DNA from: Perkinsus marinus ATCC 50983
Lineage: Eukaryota; Perkinsozoa; Perkinsida; Perkinsidae
Length of the DNA stretch: 64,000 nucleotides
Direction: 5' to 3'
Assembly (NCBI RefSeq): GCF_000006405.1
Contig: NW_003205208.1
Coordinates: 72,551-136,550, forward strand
The translations under genes were made by a program, and so were the position numbers. Under the pieces are notes generated by a model. It worked only from the letters and a program-made list of their open reading frames with translations. It ran no database searches and had not been told where the DNA came from. Shown one piece after another: positions 10,063 to 21,883 of the stretch (within the stretch, counting starts at the first letter, position 1; the number at the start of each line of letters is the position of its first letter).

Positions 10063-10832
10063 TTGAAGACAATGACCAAGTTGGTCGTAGTCGTTCTACC
10101 TCTTATCTGCTCGTTACTTGTTATATTCCAAGGATGTGCGTCAACTCGGTCCAACTTCGTACCGGTTACTCCTGACACTTCCTCTCCAAATCATATTACC
10201 ACTACGGCAAGTCCATGGAGTGCTACTCCTGGTGAGACTACGACTACATCGCCGGGCTCTCCTAGTGATGATACCAGCAGTAGTAGTCCGACTACACGGA
10301 CGACTCCGACGACTGACAGTAGGACCTATTCTGTATCTTATTATCGTGAACCTAAGATCCTCTTAGATACGCCCTATACGTGTGATTCTGCGACGGCCGC
10401 TATTGTCGGCACTTACCGAGGCTCCTTCGACGGTAGCAGCACCCAAGGGGTTTCCCTTCAATTTGCCCAGTTCAAGAAAATCGGCGTCATGGCTGGTAAG
10501 TCCTCTATTAGAAATCTTGTTCTTTTCCTGCTGTAAATTTTCCATCATTTTTTTCGTATTAGCGAGGTGAGTTCAACAGAGTGGAGCGGCTATATCACTC
10601 TTATATATGTGGGAACACAACCAACTTAACAAGGTGCAATACTAGTGCCACGAATTTCGCATCCACATTAGACAGGAGGAATAATTCCGCCGAAGTTACT
10701 CTGACGAAATTTTTTGGAGGAAAGACGCAGTACATCCAAGGAGCATTGCCTATGGCCCATAGGACAATACTCATTCACAGGGACAAGCTACACGTCAGAT
10801 GTGCTTCTAACAATATAGTTCATCGAAACTAG
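10063..10832 (+). CDS. Secreted Ser/Thr-rich (mucin-like) protein, 3 exons
   Basis: The N-terminus (LVVVVLPLICSLLVIFQGCAS) is a clear signal peptide. It is followed by about 60 residues rich in Thr, Ser and Pro, a likely O-glycosylated stalk, and then a Cys-containing region with no known domain. Exons are 10063-10318, 10367-10495 and 10566-10832. The first intron (10319-10366, 48 nt) is a hairpin-type introner whose length is a multiple of three and which has no stop, so the unspliced form would also translate. The second intron ends at GCGAG, giving AGEFNRVERLYH. Targeting and composition suggest a surface or secreted protein. I do not recognise a family. Confidence 0.7.
10319..10366 (+). 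mobile_element. Hairpin-type introner, 48 nt, in frame and stop-free
   Basis: It opens GTAGGACCTATTCTGTATCT and carries the second arm GAACCTAAGATCC before CTCTTAG. The arms GTATCTTA and CCTAAGAT are the shared inverted repeat. If kept in the mRNA it would add 16 residues. Confidence 0.65.
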
Positions 10833-10928
10833 AGTACCGCCTTGATAACAACGATTTCCACACTTCTTCGATATTGGAGTTGTTGATTTCGTCGCCGGTA
10901 CAGCCGTATCTTTATTGGTGAGCTGTAT

Positions 10929-11267
10929 CTTAAGGTGACATATGGCATAGCTGCCCCATTAGAAATATTGATTCTGGGTGGCATAGTTGCCTCACTGGGG
11001 ATATTTCTTGTGGGTGGCATAGCTGCCCCATCACTTGAGACTCACCCCGCTTGGGCACATCATGTGATGGTGGCATAGCGGCCCCATCACTTGAGACTCA
11101 CCCCCCTTTGGCACATCATGTGATGGTGGCATAGCTGCCCCACCCCCCTTTGGCACATCATGTGATGGTGGCATAGCTGCCCCACCCCCCTTGGGCACAT
11201 CATGTGATGGTGGCATAGCTGCCCCACCCCCCTTTGGCACATCATGTGATGGTGGCATAGCGGCCCC
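10929..11267. repeat. GGCATAGCNGCCCC tandem repeat, locus 1
   Basis: Units of about 54 bp give way to units of 42 bp. Each has GGTGGCATAGCTGCCCCA and, in the later ones, GGCACATCATGTGATGG. The array runs into an assembly gap, so its true length is unknown. The 14-residue periodic frame on the minus strand follows from the 42-bp unit and is probably not a protein. Confidence 0.8.
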
Positions 11268-11367
11268 NNNNNNNNNNNNNNNNNNNNNNNNNNNNNNNNN
11301 NNNNNNNNNNNNNNNNNNNNNNNNNNNNNNNNNNNNNNNNNNNNNNNNNNNNNNNNNNNNNNNNNNN
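11268..11367. other. Assembly gap (100 N)
   Basis: A run of exactly 100 N, presumably of arbitrary length, where a tandem repeat could not be assembled. Confidence 0.99.
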
Positions 11368-11504
11368 CTAATTAAGTTAACTTAATTAGTGATTTCGTCG
11401 GTTTCACCGTGGAAGCGTCAGTTGAAAAAAATTCGCCTATCGATACGTGGCGAGCATCAATTTTGTTACGAATTCCCCGGCGTCCTCTTGTTGGTAGTTG
11501 AATT

Positions 11505-12583
11505 CAGTGTTGGAATATATGTTCGCTTTCCGTAGGAGTTTCCTCACTGATTATAGAAGTTTACATACAAATTCGCGTAGAAGTGTACCGAAACCAATGA
11601 GAGTTTCCTAAATTTCCCTCAGAATTTTCTCGAATGTCCCCTACACATGTAGTTGACCATGTGCGTATTTTACCGTACCGGTTGTGTCTTTTATGAAGTT
11701 ATTGCGTTATGTTTAGTTCAGTGTGGACGAAGAATACTCACATATGTTGGTGGTGACAATATGAAAATTCTGAGCAAATTCCTACCCGGATTCGTATAGT
11801 GAGTGAGGAAACTCCTCTAGGTTCAGCTGAGGAAAGCGATTACATATATTCCTACTCCAACACTGTGGATGAAAATCATGGTTGTTCACAATAAAGTGTA
11901 GGGCAACATGCTCAGTGGTGTTTACTGCTCCACCAGTTACAATTCCCATGATAGTGTTCGCTCGCTTGTTTTTTTTCGGTCAATGTTGCGTTTAGTTTTG
12001 TCGATACCAACAAGGACTTGTCTTATAGATTTTCTTGAGGCCAGTAATGGCATCCAGGCTAGTCCTCGTCCCCACCTAGATAGCAATGGATAGCTATCAA
12101 CAACAACAGCAAGAAGAAACCACAGCGAGTGGGCCGCTTCCTGAGCTCAGCGTGATGACTACTATGCAACTGCGGAGGTGATAAGACACCAGCGTGGGAA
12201 TATGTGTTCGCTTAGTATAGAAGTTTCAATATGAATTCGGGTAGAAATATATAAGAATTTTCCAAAATTTTCCTCAGAAATTTCATTTTTCACCAGTTGA
12301 CCATTTGCATATTGTCCTCAACTGAGCTCGTGAGTTTCCCCTTAGCATTATGAAGGTTCTGGGTAGAAATATACAAAAATTATAATTTCCTCAGACATGT
12401 AGTTGATCATGTACATATATTCCCCAGTGTGGTGGGAATATATACGCACATGGTCAGCTACATGTGTTGTTAGGAATATGGAAATTTTGAGAAAACTACC
12501 CAAACTCGTGTAACTTTTTTTCAAAGTATAGTGGGAAAATTTACGAGCTCAGTTGAGGAAACCTAACATATATTCCCACAGTG
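11505..12583. mobile_element. Cluster of MITE-2 copies in both orientations
   Basis: Copies run at about 11505-11680 (forward), 11719-11865 (reverse, from CAGTGTGGACGAAG to CCAACACTG), fragments at 12198-12400, and 12425-12583 (reverse). I see no gene in this stretch. Confidence 0.6.
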
Positions 12584-12961
12584 GAAAAGGCATTATGTTG
12601 GCGTTTTAGGTTCGCTCAGTGCATGCAGTTGGAGAAGTTGGATTTGCAGAATGAGTTCGATATTTGCCGCGAAAAGTAGTGTTTCGGAGAGAACCGCGAA
12701 GGGGTTACACAGTGCGTGTTGATTTGCTGTGTGAATTTTGGAGGAAAAATTATAGTGAACAAGTTTTCGCCTTCCTTTTATAGTCTCTTGCTCTAGTTGA
12801 TCTCGGGAAATCAAAGTCACTGGTGAGGACACCATCATGAATTTTGTGATATGAAAAACATATTTCTCGACTGCTGCATATCGCCGAGTTTTACAGCGCC
12901 ACTTCACGTGAAACGGGTCGCTTTCGAGACGAAAATTTCCGCAGTAGGAGACGCAGTCGTG

Positions 12962-15900
12962 ATGATGTTGAGTAACATCAGGTACGAAACAGATGTAGAG
13001 AAGCTGGTGGAAAAAATAAGATCGCAAGAAATTCTCCTGGCATCTGTACGAACATCAGCATCAAATTCTTCTAAGGAAGTGGAACGGCTCACAGCAGAGA
13101 ACAGCGCTTTAGCAGACCGAGCTCAGGTGGTTTCGGGTGGTGGTTTTTATTGGTGCTCAAGCGAAGTATAGGTTCTAGAGGGCGAGGTTAGAAGTGTTAA
13201 TGCAACTAACGAGGAAATGAAAATTGAAATCAAAACTGTTCACGGTGAGTCCATATGTGGGAAAATATGCACATGTTGGTGATGTTTTTCCGTGATTTTT
13301 CCGTTTTTTTCGAGTAATATTAACAAATACGTTTTCTTGAATTTTCATCCAGCGTGGGAAGTAGGCGCATGCACGACAGCGTGTGGTGACGCTAACATGC
13401 CAGAAACAAATTTACTGAAAATTTCGGAAATTTCCCTATAAGAAAGTTTTTTTCCAGCAAGTGAGTAATATTAACAAATACGAATTTTCATGTAGTGAGG
13501 GAAAATATGCGCATGTGTTAGTGACAATCTGGAAATTCCGGGGAAATTCTGGGAGAGTATTGTAAATTCCTGTACATTTTAACACGAATTCGTATGTCAA
13601 TTTGTATACTAGTGAGAAAATTCCTGAGCTCAGCAGCTGAGGAAAGCGATTACATATATTCCTACTCCAACACTGTATAGGAAACTCCTGAGCTCAGCAG
13701 CTGAGGAAAGCGATTACATATATTCCTACTCCAACACTGTATAGGAAACCTCTGAGCTCAGCAGCTGAGGAAAGCGATTACATATATTCCTACTCCAACA
13801 CTGTATAGGAGCTCCACCCGTTTGACGTGAAGTGGCGAAGTATTCATTGTAAATCACAAGACAGATTTCACAAATGTTTTTCTCCACGAAGTGAATGTGA
13901 AATATGTTTTCCACTGGTGTTGTTGTTTTTTCATATCGCTAGGGTGAAATCTACAGAGTGTTGTATGCTGTAGATCTACAGAAGCGAGTGGAGCACCTCA
14001 CAAGTAGATGCCAAGAGCTAGAGGACGAATGCGATTCACTTCGCACGACGAGATCAATGCAAAATAACGAGAGGACCGTCCAAAGGTTTGATATGTGGAA
14101 AAATGGTATTAGTTCATACCACTTTTTTCAGTCCTCCTAAAAAGGAAGCTGCTGTTCAGGTCGGTATCGAATCACTTGGAATTAGTGTTTAAAAATATGC
14201 ACATGTGTTGGTGACAATATGGGAAATTGTTTGATGGAGTTTCACGACTCGTTTTACGTGAAGTGGCGTCGTAAAACTCGGTGAAAAAGGCGGTGATATG
14301 CAGTAGTCGTGAAATATGTTTTTCATATCACTAGGGTTGTGAAACTCTGTAGCATTTTGAGATTATATTATTACATCTAGTTTACTATGATTTTATATAT
14401 CGGAGTTTCACGACCGCCCGTTTTACGTGAAGTGGCGTCGTAATACTCTGTGAAAAACTGGACATTCGCGGTGATATGCAGTAGTCGTGAAATATGTTTT
14501 TTTCATATCACTAGGGTGGTGGTGAAACTCCACTGTACACTTCATCATTGTTTGAGAATTCCCGGTTTTGATGAGATCGGTAAAAGAGCTCGCTTCTCGA
14601 ATCGGTGAACCAGGGAGGCAAAATTCTTAACAAGGAACTTACGCAGTTAGAATCGATTTATGACGTCCGTATGTGAGCTCCTGAGCTTAGCTGAGGAAAG
14701 CGAGATGATATATTCATACGTATTAGCAGTGTTGAAATATATGTAATCGCTTTCCTCAGTTGAGTTCAGAAGTTTCTCACTAATTGTAGAAGTTCACAAT
14801 CAATTCCGTCTAAATTTACAGAAACCAATGAGAATTTCCTAAAATTTCCTTATGATATTCGCATCGCCACCAACATATGTGGTTGACCATGTGCATATTT
14901 CTCCACACTGCATATTAGTGTGATTTCAGAGGAGTTCTGAAGCTGGAGTAACATCTGCGGTGGCGGCGGCCAGTCCGAGCGAAATCGAAGAGCTCGTTGC
15001 GTTGTTGGAAAAGTCAACGGGAGAGGTTGAAAGGCTGCAGGATCAAGTGGCCTTGTGGAGGAGACGTGGGGAGGAGGCGGAAAAAGAAGTGGAAAAATTA
15101 AAATTATCTTTAGAGGAAAATTATGGTCATTACGTTGAAGGTAAGAATGCGAGGTATGGGAGTAGAACCGGCGTTAGTGACAATATGAAAATTCTGGGAG
15201 GAAATTTTTGTTGGTTTTTGTAAATTCCTATCTGAGTTTCTGTGTGAACTCCCATAAGGAGGAGAGCAAATATATATTCCAACACTGAGGCTTTGTGTAG
15301 ATGGGAATTCTCAACCGAGTTTTACGGCAAGTACCACACCAGAGTCAACAGCGATGTTCGCAACTTCAGCAGAAGCAGATGTGGGGTCTAGTCTGCGGGG
15401 CTCTATGGACTCGCATACGGCCGAGCGGGCTGAAAACGAACTGCTGCATTTCCTGTTGGAGGGCGCTGCGAACTCGCAGGAAATCGAATCGATTCGAGAA
15501 GAGTTTCTAGCGACGAGCTCGGCAACTAGGAGGAGGTGGCCTTCATCGGTGGTCAATGAAGTGAGCAGGTTGAGATCAGCTTTGGAGGCTGCGGAGACTA
15601 ACAGTAAAGTTTTAAGGGAAAGAGTAAAGGAACTCCAGCAAGAGCTAAAACAAAAAGTTGAAATTGAGATGACATTGGAATCGGCACTCAGCGGTGAGGA
15701 GGAGAAATCTAAGACGGTTTTGGTAACGCAAAGTAGCGGTGGAGTGAAGACTAGTCCAGTGGGAAGGCCGGAAGTGGCGGAAATCGGTGAGCTGAGGATT
15801 TTGGGAAGTTTTTGATCAGTTTTGCAGTGGGAAAGTTTCCGGCTGAAATGTGAAAAAAATAATAAAGTTTCCGAAGAATTCTCATATAATGGAGTTTCAT

Positions 15901-16664
15901 GTGTTGAAGTGGTGTAATACTATATCAGACTTTACCAAAAATACAACTGTTTTTTCTGTGAAATATTGCTAGCTACGTCGTAGGAAGAGGGGAAGAAAGC
16001 ATACGTAGATACTGTACACATATATTAGTATTATAGCCATAGCTTAGCTGAATGATACTACAGTGTGAATAGCAGGGGACAGATATTGTGTTTTCTTCAT
16101 ATCATTAGGGTGAAACTCTATTGTCACTTTTCAGGAACTAGTCCGGTGAAGAAATTGCCGAATCGAATCGAAGGGAGTTGTCAAACTTATCCTCCTCGAG
16201 CTGAGGAAAAAGGAGAGGACAGTGGCGATGACAATACGGTTTGCTCTGCTGAGGATGTGAAGTGGCTAAAACGCGAAGTAGGGGGGAAATTCTGAGCGTG
16301 GCGGAATTTTACGGTTTTTCTATCAGGTTTGCCGGTTAAAACAAGAAGCTGTGGAGTCGGCTAAGTGCGCTACTAATAAGTTGAGGAGCGCGAGAGATCA
16401 ACTGTCGGCTCGGGAGGTTGATTTGGCGCGTGCCCAGCGAGCTGGAGAAATGGCGGAAATTCGTATTGGAGAAATTGATAGGGAACTGAGGGAAGCAGTG
16501 GAGAAATTACGGGAGGAAATGGCGATTAATGAAAGGCTCGAAACGAAATTGAAAATGATGGTGGCGCAGTTGTCTTTGGCGAGAAGTGAGAGTTCGGGAT
16601 TGCGTGATGAAGTAGTGAGAAGACGCAGAATGATGGAGAAAATGGACGAACGAGAGGCTAGGGT

Positions 16665-16739
<75 letters not shown>

Positions 16740-16742
16740 TAT

Positions 16743-16819
<77 letters not shown>

Positions 16820-19800
16820 ATGTTTTAGAGCGTTGCGAGTCTGGAAAGGAGTGGTATGGCCTTGGCCGATACCGAGGGGCTCTTGCTGAAAATGGAGGAG
16901 CAAACAGCCAATCTGGCGGAGGACACCGAAAGATTTTTGGAAGAGTAAAAATTTTTTTTGTTTTTTTCCATTTTCCCGCAGCAGATACGCCCGAGTGTGT
17001 CTAAATGAGGAGCGCGAGAGGATGATCAGTAACGATCTGTATGGTCATTCAGTCCGAGTCGAGGAGCGTCGAAAGGACCTTCAGCGTGTGGCTGGGACCG
17101 ATGTGAATAGGGAGGAGAGCCGGCAAGTGAGAGTATTGGAGTTTCACCCGTTTTACGTGAAGTGGTGAGAAACGCGATATTCGCGGTGATATGTATTTCA
17201 TATCACTAGGGTGAAACTCCATTGTTCAGTTCGTTTATTGTTATTATAGTAGTAGTCGGTGTTGGAAGAATATATGTTTGCTTTCTTCAGCTGTTCTCTG
17301 ATGGGTAGAAGTGTTCATAAACTCACAAAAAATCCTATCATGAAATTCCCCAATGACGTAGAGGATGAGATGGATAGATGTAGCTGACTGGCCAAGATAA
17401 CTAGGGCAAAGCAGATTGCGTTGCCCATAGTAGGATTGGTGTGGTCCATAGGTCACAGTCTGTGACACAAGTGCAACTCACGACGAGCTGCCAGACAAGT
17501 CGAACCACAAGGCGGTGGTCGCTGTGGACTCACCACACTCCAGTCAGCGTCATCTATTAGGGTTGAGAATGTTTTACAACGAATACAATCTAAATATCTC
17601 AGCGGACTCACCTTGAAAAAGACAAACTCTAACCCTACCTCTACAGCGAGGGATTGGGCTGGGATGGGTATTAAAGTTAGCCAAGCTCTGGTGATGATCA
17701 CCAGACAACCAATATCATACTTAAATCATCAGCACCGCTGGAAGAGGTGCACTAGCTTCAAGCTAGTAACTCCAGCTATGCGGAAGATGCCTCAATAGCT
17801 TATCACAAATCACACAACTACCCTCTTTTGCGTTGTGCAGGAGTAGGAACTTCCTCTACTACTAGAATTTCACTTTCGTCGATCAGCCGTAGTCGATCAC
17901 TGCCAGAATTTCAATACCCTCACGCCACATGTAGTTGACCATGTTTATATTCTCCCACACTGCTAGTGATGGCCTTCAAAGAGATCTTATGTGTTTCAAT
18001 GGTTTAGATTGTCGAATGCAGTGAAGTGGAGTTGCACAGCTCTCGAGAGGAGGTGGAAGGACGGCCGCAGGATGTTGTGATTCTCCAGGTAGGAGCTCGG
18101 GCGTATGCAGAAAGGCCTGAGAAATTTCAGAGGTTCAAATGTCGGAAATAAAAACTGGTCAAGGCTTCGCTCACTTCCACAGTGAAGAATCGGACATTAT
18201 AGACTCCTTCTTGTAGTAGGAGTGCATGCGATGTAAAAAAGAGGCACAGCGTGTCAGCTGTAACTTCTCTGCAGAGTTCCGATACACATTTGAACGGGTT
18301 TAGCTGCTCGGAAGCGACCGACTTGATAAGAATATAAAATTCAAAGGCCTTCACGGTCGTTGTAGGAGAGAGTAAAGGAGTAAAAACAAGTATGAATACA
18401 ATTGTTCGGAATAGGGAATCACTACTCAGCTTAGCTTCAGCTCATCGATATCTTGTCGTCACGACACAGCGCACAATCCTATATCATTCTCTCACAGCCT
18501 AGCCCTCCTGGATAGACATCGTTTTAACATTGATATCAAGCGGTTGCTATATGCAGTTCCTCGGCAGAGACTGAGAGGTCAGCTACAAGGTCTATTGCTG
18601 ATCATTTCCAATTCACAAAGGCTAGGACTCAGCGAAAGAGAGATCATTCGAACAACAATCAACAGTGGAAGAGTCGTTCTTGGAGAACTGTCCTTTGCTG
18701 TGTGGAGGAGAATCGTTGATGTTGAAAACGAATACGTTGGTATCATTTTGAGCTGCAACGCAATGCAGTTTGCTGGCTCATTTAGAGTTCCCTACAGAGT
18801 GACAAGACGCTATTTCTTGCACTCTTTATCGAGTTGAAATCGTAGACATTTTACGCGAGGCTCTCGTTCGGAGCTGAAGTTGGTCAGTGAGCAATCACTT
18901 ATCTTTTTGTGGGCTCACGTGAGTGCATTGTGAATTCATTAGACTTTTCTCAGAGTCAGGCCAGGCTCAGCGGGGTGGCCGACAGCATTGACTTCGGTAG
19001 TGATCAGATGAGGGCTCTCACTGAGTACGTGGAAAGGATGTCTGCTGAGTGAGCTCGATGTCCTGCGGGAATTGCAGGATCTCATTGGCTTCATCGAGCA
19101 GATACGCCCGAGTGTGCCTAAATGAGGAGCGTGAGAGGATGATCAGTAACGACCTGTATGGTCATTTAGTCCGAATCGAGGAGCGTCGGAAGGACCTTCA
19201 GCGTGTGGCTGGGGACGTTGCTGCTAAGACTGATGTGGTGCTGATGAAGGAAGCATGGAACAGGGAGAGGAGGGAGATGATGCGAGAGGATCGCGAAGGC
19301 CATTTGGAGGCACTCGTGGAGGCTCTAGTAGATCTCCAGGCTTCTCGAGAGATCAAAGCAGTTGAACATTCTACCACTAGATTGCTGAGTGTTGGAGTGC
19401 AGACTATGCGAGTGGCGCGATGGAACTCAGTTGTGCAAGCGTCCCCCCGAGTCGCTGAGGTTGGCGTACAGAGTCGTATTGAGACGTCTACGGTGGAGTC
19501 CCAAACTAGTGGCGTGGGGAAGAGGAATAGGAGCATCTCGAGATTGACGCAGACTGCTGCTGCTGCTGCTGACTCTGATGATGATCGAGTGATGGTTCAT
19601 CCGGTTGATGCCGAACATAAAGCAGCTATACGGGAAGAGGCGATAAGGGAGATCAAGGCACATATGGAGGAGCAAGTGAGGATCACCAGATGCAACGGTC
19701 AGGTGAGAATACTGCTGTGTGTCGCTGCTCAGCAGGGCCTTTCAGCAGGTTCGACTGCGAGCTCGAGAGGAATCATATCGAGCTGAAGTAGAAAGACTAG

Positions 19801-20213
19801 GCCGAGAACATCAACGTGCTACCGCGGAGCTCGAGCGTCGTCATGCTGAGGATCTACGAGTGCAGCGTCTACGGTTGGAAAGGCAGTGGCAAGTGAGACG
19901 ATCGATGGCGGAGATGTCGAAGAAAAAGGAGACTCGGGAGGCAGCTGTGGTACCTCAGCCATTGAGGATAGATGAGGACATGATTGTAACACCGCGAGAT
20001 GAGGTCAGTCCTTCAATTCTATCTGTTGGTAGAGAGACACAGCCCTTACGATGTATTTTTCAGATTCGTTCGTCTTCATCATTCAACATGCATCAAGTGT
20101 TCGATGAGCGCCCAGGTCCAAATGCTATCCGCCGAGCAAGTGCTGCTCGAGTGGTCGAATCGGTCAGGAGTGGCAGAAGGAGAGTGATCGAGAGAACACT
20201 CAGGCCTAAATAA
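12962..20213 (+). CDS. Long coiled-coil protein, multi-exon
   Basis: Exons with matching phases can be chained at 12962-13125, 13171-13250, 13943-14095, 14132-14159, 14935-15140, 15300-15784, 16134-16281, 16330-16662, 16829-16944, 16984-17126, 18009-18090, 18959-19048, 19103-19700, 19745-20002 and 20064-20213. A further small exon is probably missing between 13250 and 13943. Nearly all the product is heptad-like and rich in Glu, Arg, Leu and Ala (RELREAVEKLREEMAINERL, RATAELERRHAEDLRVQRLR), so it should form extended coiled coil. It may be a cytoskeletal, centrosomal or basal-body protein, but I cannot name a family. One exon (YARVCLNEERERMISNDLYG) is present twice, at about 16984 and 19103. 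Several introns are MITE-1 or MITE-2 copies and one is a (AGT)n microsatellite. The start codon is tentative. Confidence 0.75.
13612..13810 (-). repeat. Three copies of a 64-bp unit derived from the MITE-2 end
   Basis: The unit, read on the minus strand, runs from CAGTGTTGGAGTAGG to GAGTTTCCTATA. It is the same unit as the eight-copy array in the BBS5 intron at 22730-23242. Confidence 0.8.
14235..14532 (+). mobile_element. Two adjacent MITE-1 copies in an intron
   Basis: The copies run about 14235-14350 and 14401-14532. Each begins GGAGTTTCACG, has TTTTACGTGAAGTGGCGTCG, and ends TCATATCACTAGGG with GTGAAACTC. Confidence 0.75.
14733..14915. mobile_element. MITE-2 copy ending just before an exon
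   Basis: The copy runs from about AGTGTTGAAATATATG to CATATTTCTCCACACTG. The next exon starts only about 20 bp downstream. Confidence 0.65.
16663..16828 (+). repeat. (AGT)n microsatellite filling a 166-nt intron
   Basis: The donor GTAAGTAGTAGT grades straight into about 50 AGT units, with a few AGG/ATT interruptions, and the acceptor is AATGTTTTAG. Removing 166 nt restores the coiled-coil frame (REAR to SVASLERSG). Read through, it would only give a poly-Ser tract. Confidence 0.85.
17137..17222 (+). mobile_element. Short MITE-1 copy (86 bp)
   Basis: It runs from TGGAGTTTCACCCGTTTTAC to GGGTGAAACTCCA and lacks the middle third of the consensus. Confidence 0.75.
17223..18008. other. Long intron of the coiled-coil gene, no gene seen
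   Basis: It contains partial MITE-2 pieces at about 17260-17330 and 17930-17962. The next intron (18091-18958) likewise contains no recognisable gene. Confidence 0.5.
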
Positions 20214-21094
20214 TTAGTATTGAAAAGTATATAAGTTGCTCTCATGCTACTGCCCTATTGTTTACTATTTCATAAGAGCTTCATTCAAGTGGTGTTGATT
20301 TATGTAGTTCTCAGTGATGATAGCGAGACGCTCGTTAGAAGGAGACAAGGTTGTGGCATCCTTCTGACTACTGACATGCATGAATAATCTGCTGGAACGC
20401 GCTGATCGAAAAACTAGCTAATCACCGCGATAATTTAAGATAATGACGATGATGTTGACGATGGCATGATTATGCCTGCGCGATGTAGGATTAATTTCCT
20501 CAACCAGTCGAACACGTTATTTGTTAGCTGAAACGGTTATGCATCGCTGGGTTCTTTCACGCCTAGTCCGAGATAACTCGGCTGCCCATACGTCACTAAT
20601 TAATCATGATTGGTGTTTAAGCCGGTTTTTGGACGTCGACTGTGATTGCAGATTAGTCTAGTGGGTAACTCCCTCCAGCGCAGGAGGAGAACAGGACCGT
20701 CCTCTTGCTGGCGAAATTTCAATCGGTCATCTTTGATGTGGATTTTTCTGCGGTCTTGGCGGCACAAAAACGCGCTGTGATGGGCGAGGACATTTGTAGC
20801 GAAATCCATTTTGGTCTATTAGGACCCCTTCTGAGGTTGTGTTTAGTGTTGGAGATGTTCGCCTTAGCATCATTACTGTCGTCTCACATTAGCCTCGTGA
20901 GAACGGTGGAATATGAGTTGGATGGATTTCGAATGGGTAGTGTAGCATTAGGGCGGTTAAGTGGTAGAGGTGGGACGAGACGGGTTGGGTTAGTTCCAGA
21001 TGATCTGCGTGCAATAGAGGAGGAACTACTACACGAGAGAATGTTGACCGAAGGGGGTTGGAGTGGCAGATGACTTTGTGGGATAAGAAGATAT
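20214..21094. other. Intergenic; a 122-codon frame at 20705-21073 is unproven
   Basis: The frame (+) ends in a Glu/Arg-rich stretch (DDLRAIEEELLHERML) that could be an exon, but it has no partner exons, domain or convincing start. I see nothing else. Confidence 0.35.
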
Positions 21095-21176
21095 CGACAG
21101 CGGCAGGATTCGAACCTGCGCGGGCAGAGCCCAGTGGATTTCTAGTCCACCTCCTTAACCACTCGGACACGCTGTC
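21095..21176 (-). tRNA. tRNA-Ser (AGA)
   Basis: Read on the minus strand, acceptor arms GACAGCG and CGCTGTC pair over 7 bp with a G discriminator. The D-arm is TCCGAGTGGTTAAGGA. The anticodon stem GTGGA/TCCAC holds the loop CTAGAAA, so the anticodon is AGA. A long variable arm (TGGGCTCTGCCCG) marks a class II serine tRNA. The T-arm is CGCAGGTTCGAATCCTGCG. CCA is not encoded. Confidence 0.95.
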
Positions 21177-21338
21177 TACTGTGATATATAAGATTCGAGC
21201 TCCTTCGATACACTTTCTTCGAATTCTCAGTCGTGTCAGCTATCTACGACCAATTTTTTGTGATCGGCAAGCGTACAAGTGACTTCCACTAAATGAAGCG
21301 AGTAAGTGTTTGGGGAATATTTTCGCGGGGAAGGACAT

Positions 21339-21425
21339 CGACGCCGACAGCAATCATACTTGCGCGAGTAAAGTCCAGAGGTTTCCGAGCCCACCTCCTC
21401 CTTGACCATTCGGACACACCATCTG
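21339..21425 (-). pseudogene. Decayed tRNA-Ser copy
   Basis: It lies 160 bp from the intact tRNA-Ser and keeps GTGTCCGAATGGTCAAGGAG and a similar anticodon-arm region. The B-box is lost (GTATGATTGC in place of GTTCGAATC), and the arms no longer pair. Confidence 0.65.
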
Positions 21426-21883
21426 ATGCCCCGAACGGGATCTCAGGTCTTCCGATGTACGTTGGAATGATCTATTACTATTCCTCTACGTCACTCCACC
21501 ATAACGTCACTCTGGTCATAACGTTTAATGCCATTTACTGCCCAACCCGACACCCCATATAAATGAAATCGTCGAGCACATCATCACGTGCATGTGCGTC
21601 GACAGTCACCCCACAACCCTCAGACAACAGGGTCATCCGAAATTGTCCACAAACTGGAATAAGGCGGCTAGCAAACACTCCACTGGTACTGTCTTCGACA
21701 TGGTGCTGCTTCCTTACCCTGAATGTCCAACCTCCTTATGACAGAGCTCATAAGAAGCCTTATAACAGGAACATTCGCATTAACTCCACCTGGTCTCAGA
21801 ATCGAGCTCCGAGGTGGTTCACATGAACAACAGCTACAGAGAAATCCCACAGTCCTCAACTATACAACCAAAACCACCACCAA

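Noticed and set aside
11031-11258. Minus-strand frame with 14-residue repeats (MPPSHDVPKGGGAA)
   Set aside because: It exists because the DNA repeat unit is 42 bp, a multiple of three. There is no start context or partner sequence, and the same core occurs at other loci with unit lengths that break the frame.
16351-17004. Long poly-Ser protein read through the AGT tract
   Set aside because: The tract has GT-AG ends, and removing 166 nt restores the coiled-coil frame on both sides. The read-through frame is then wrong for the next exon.
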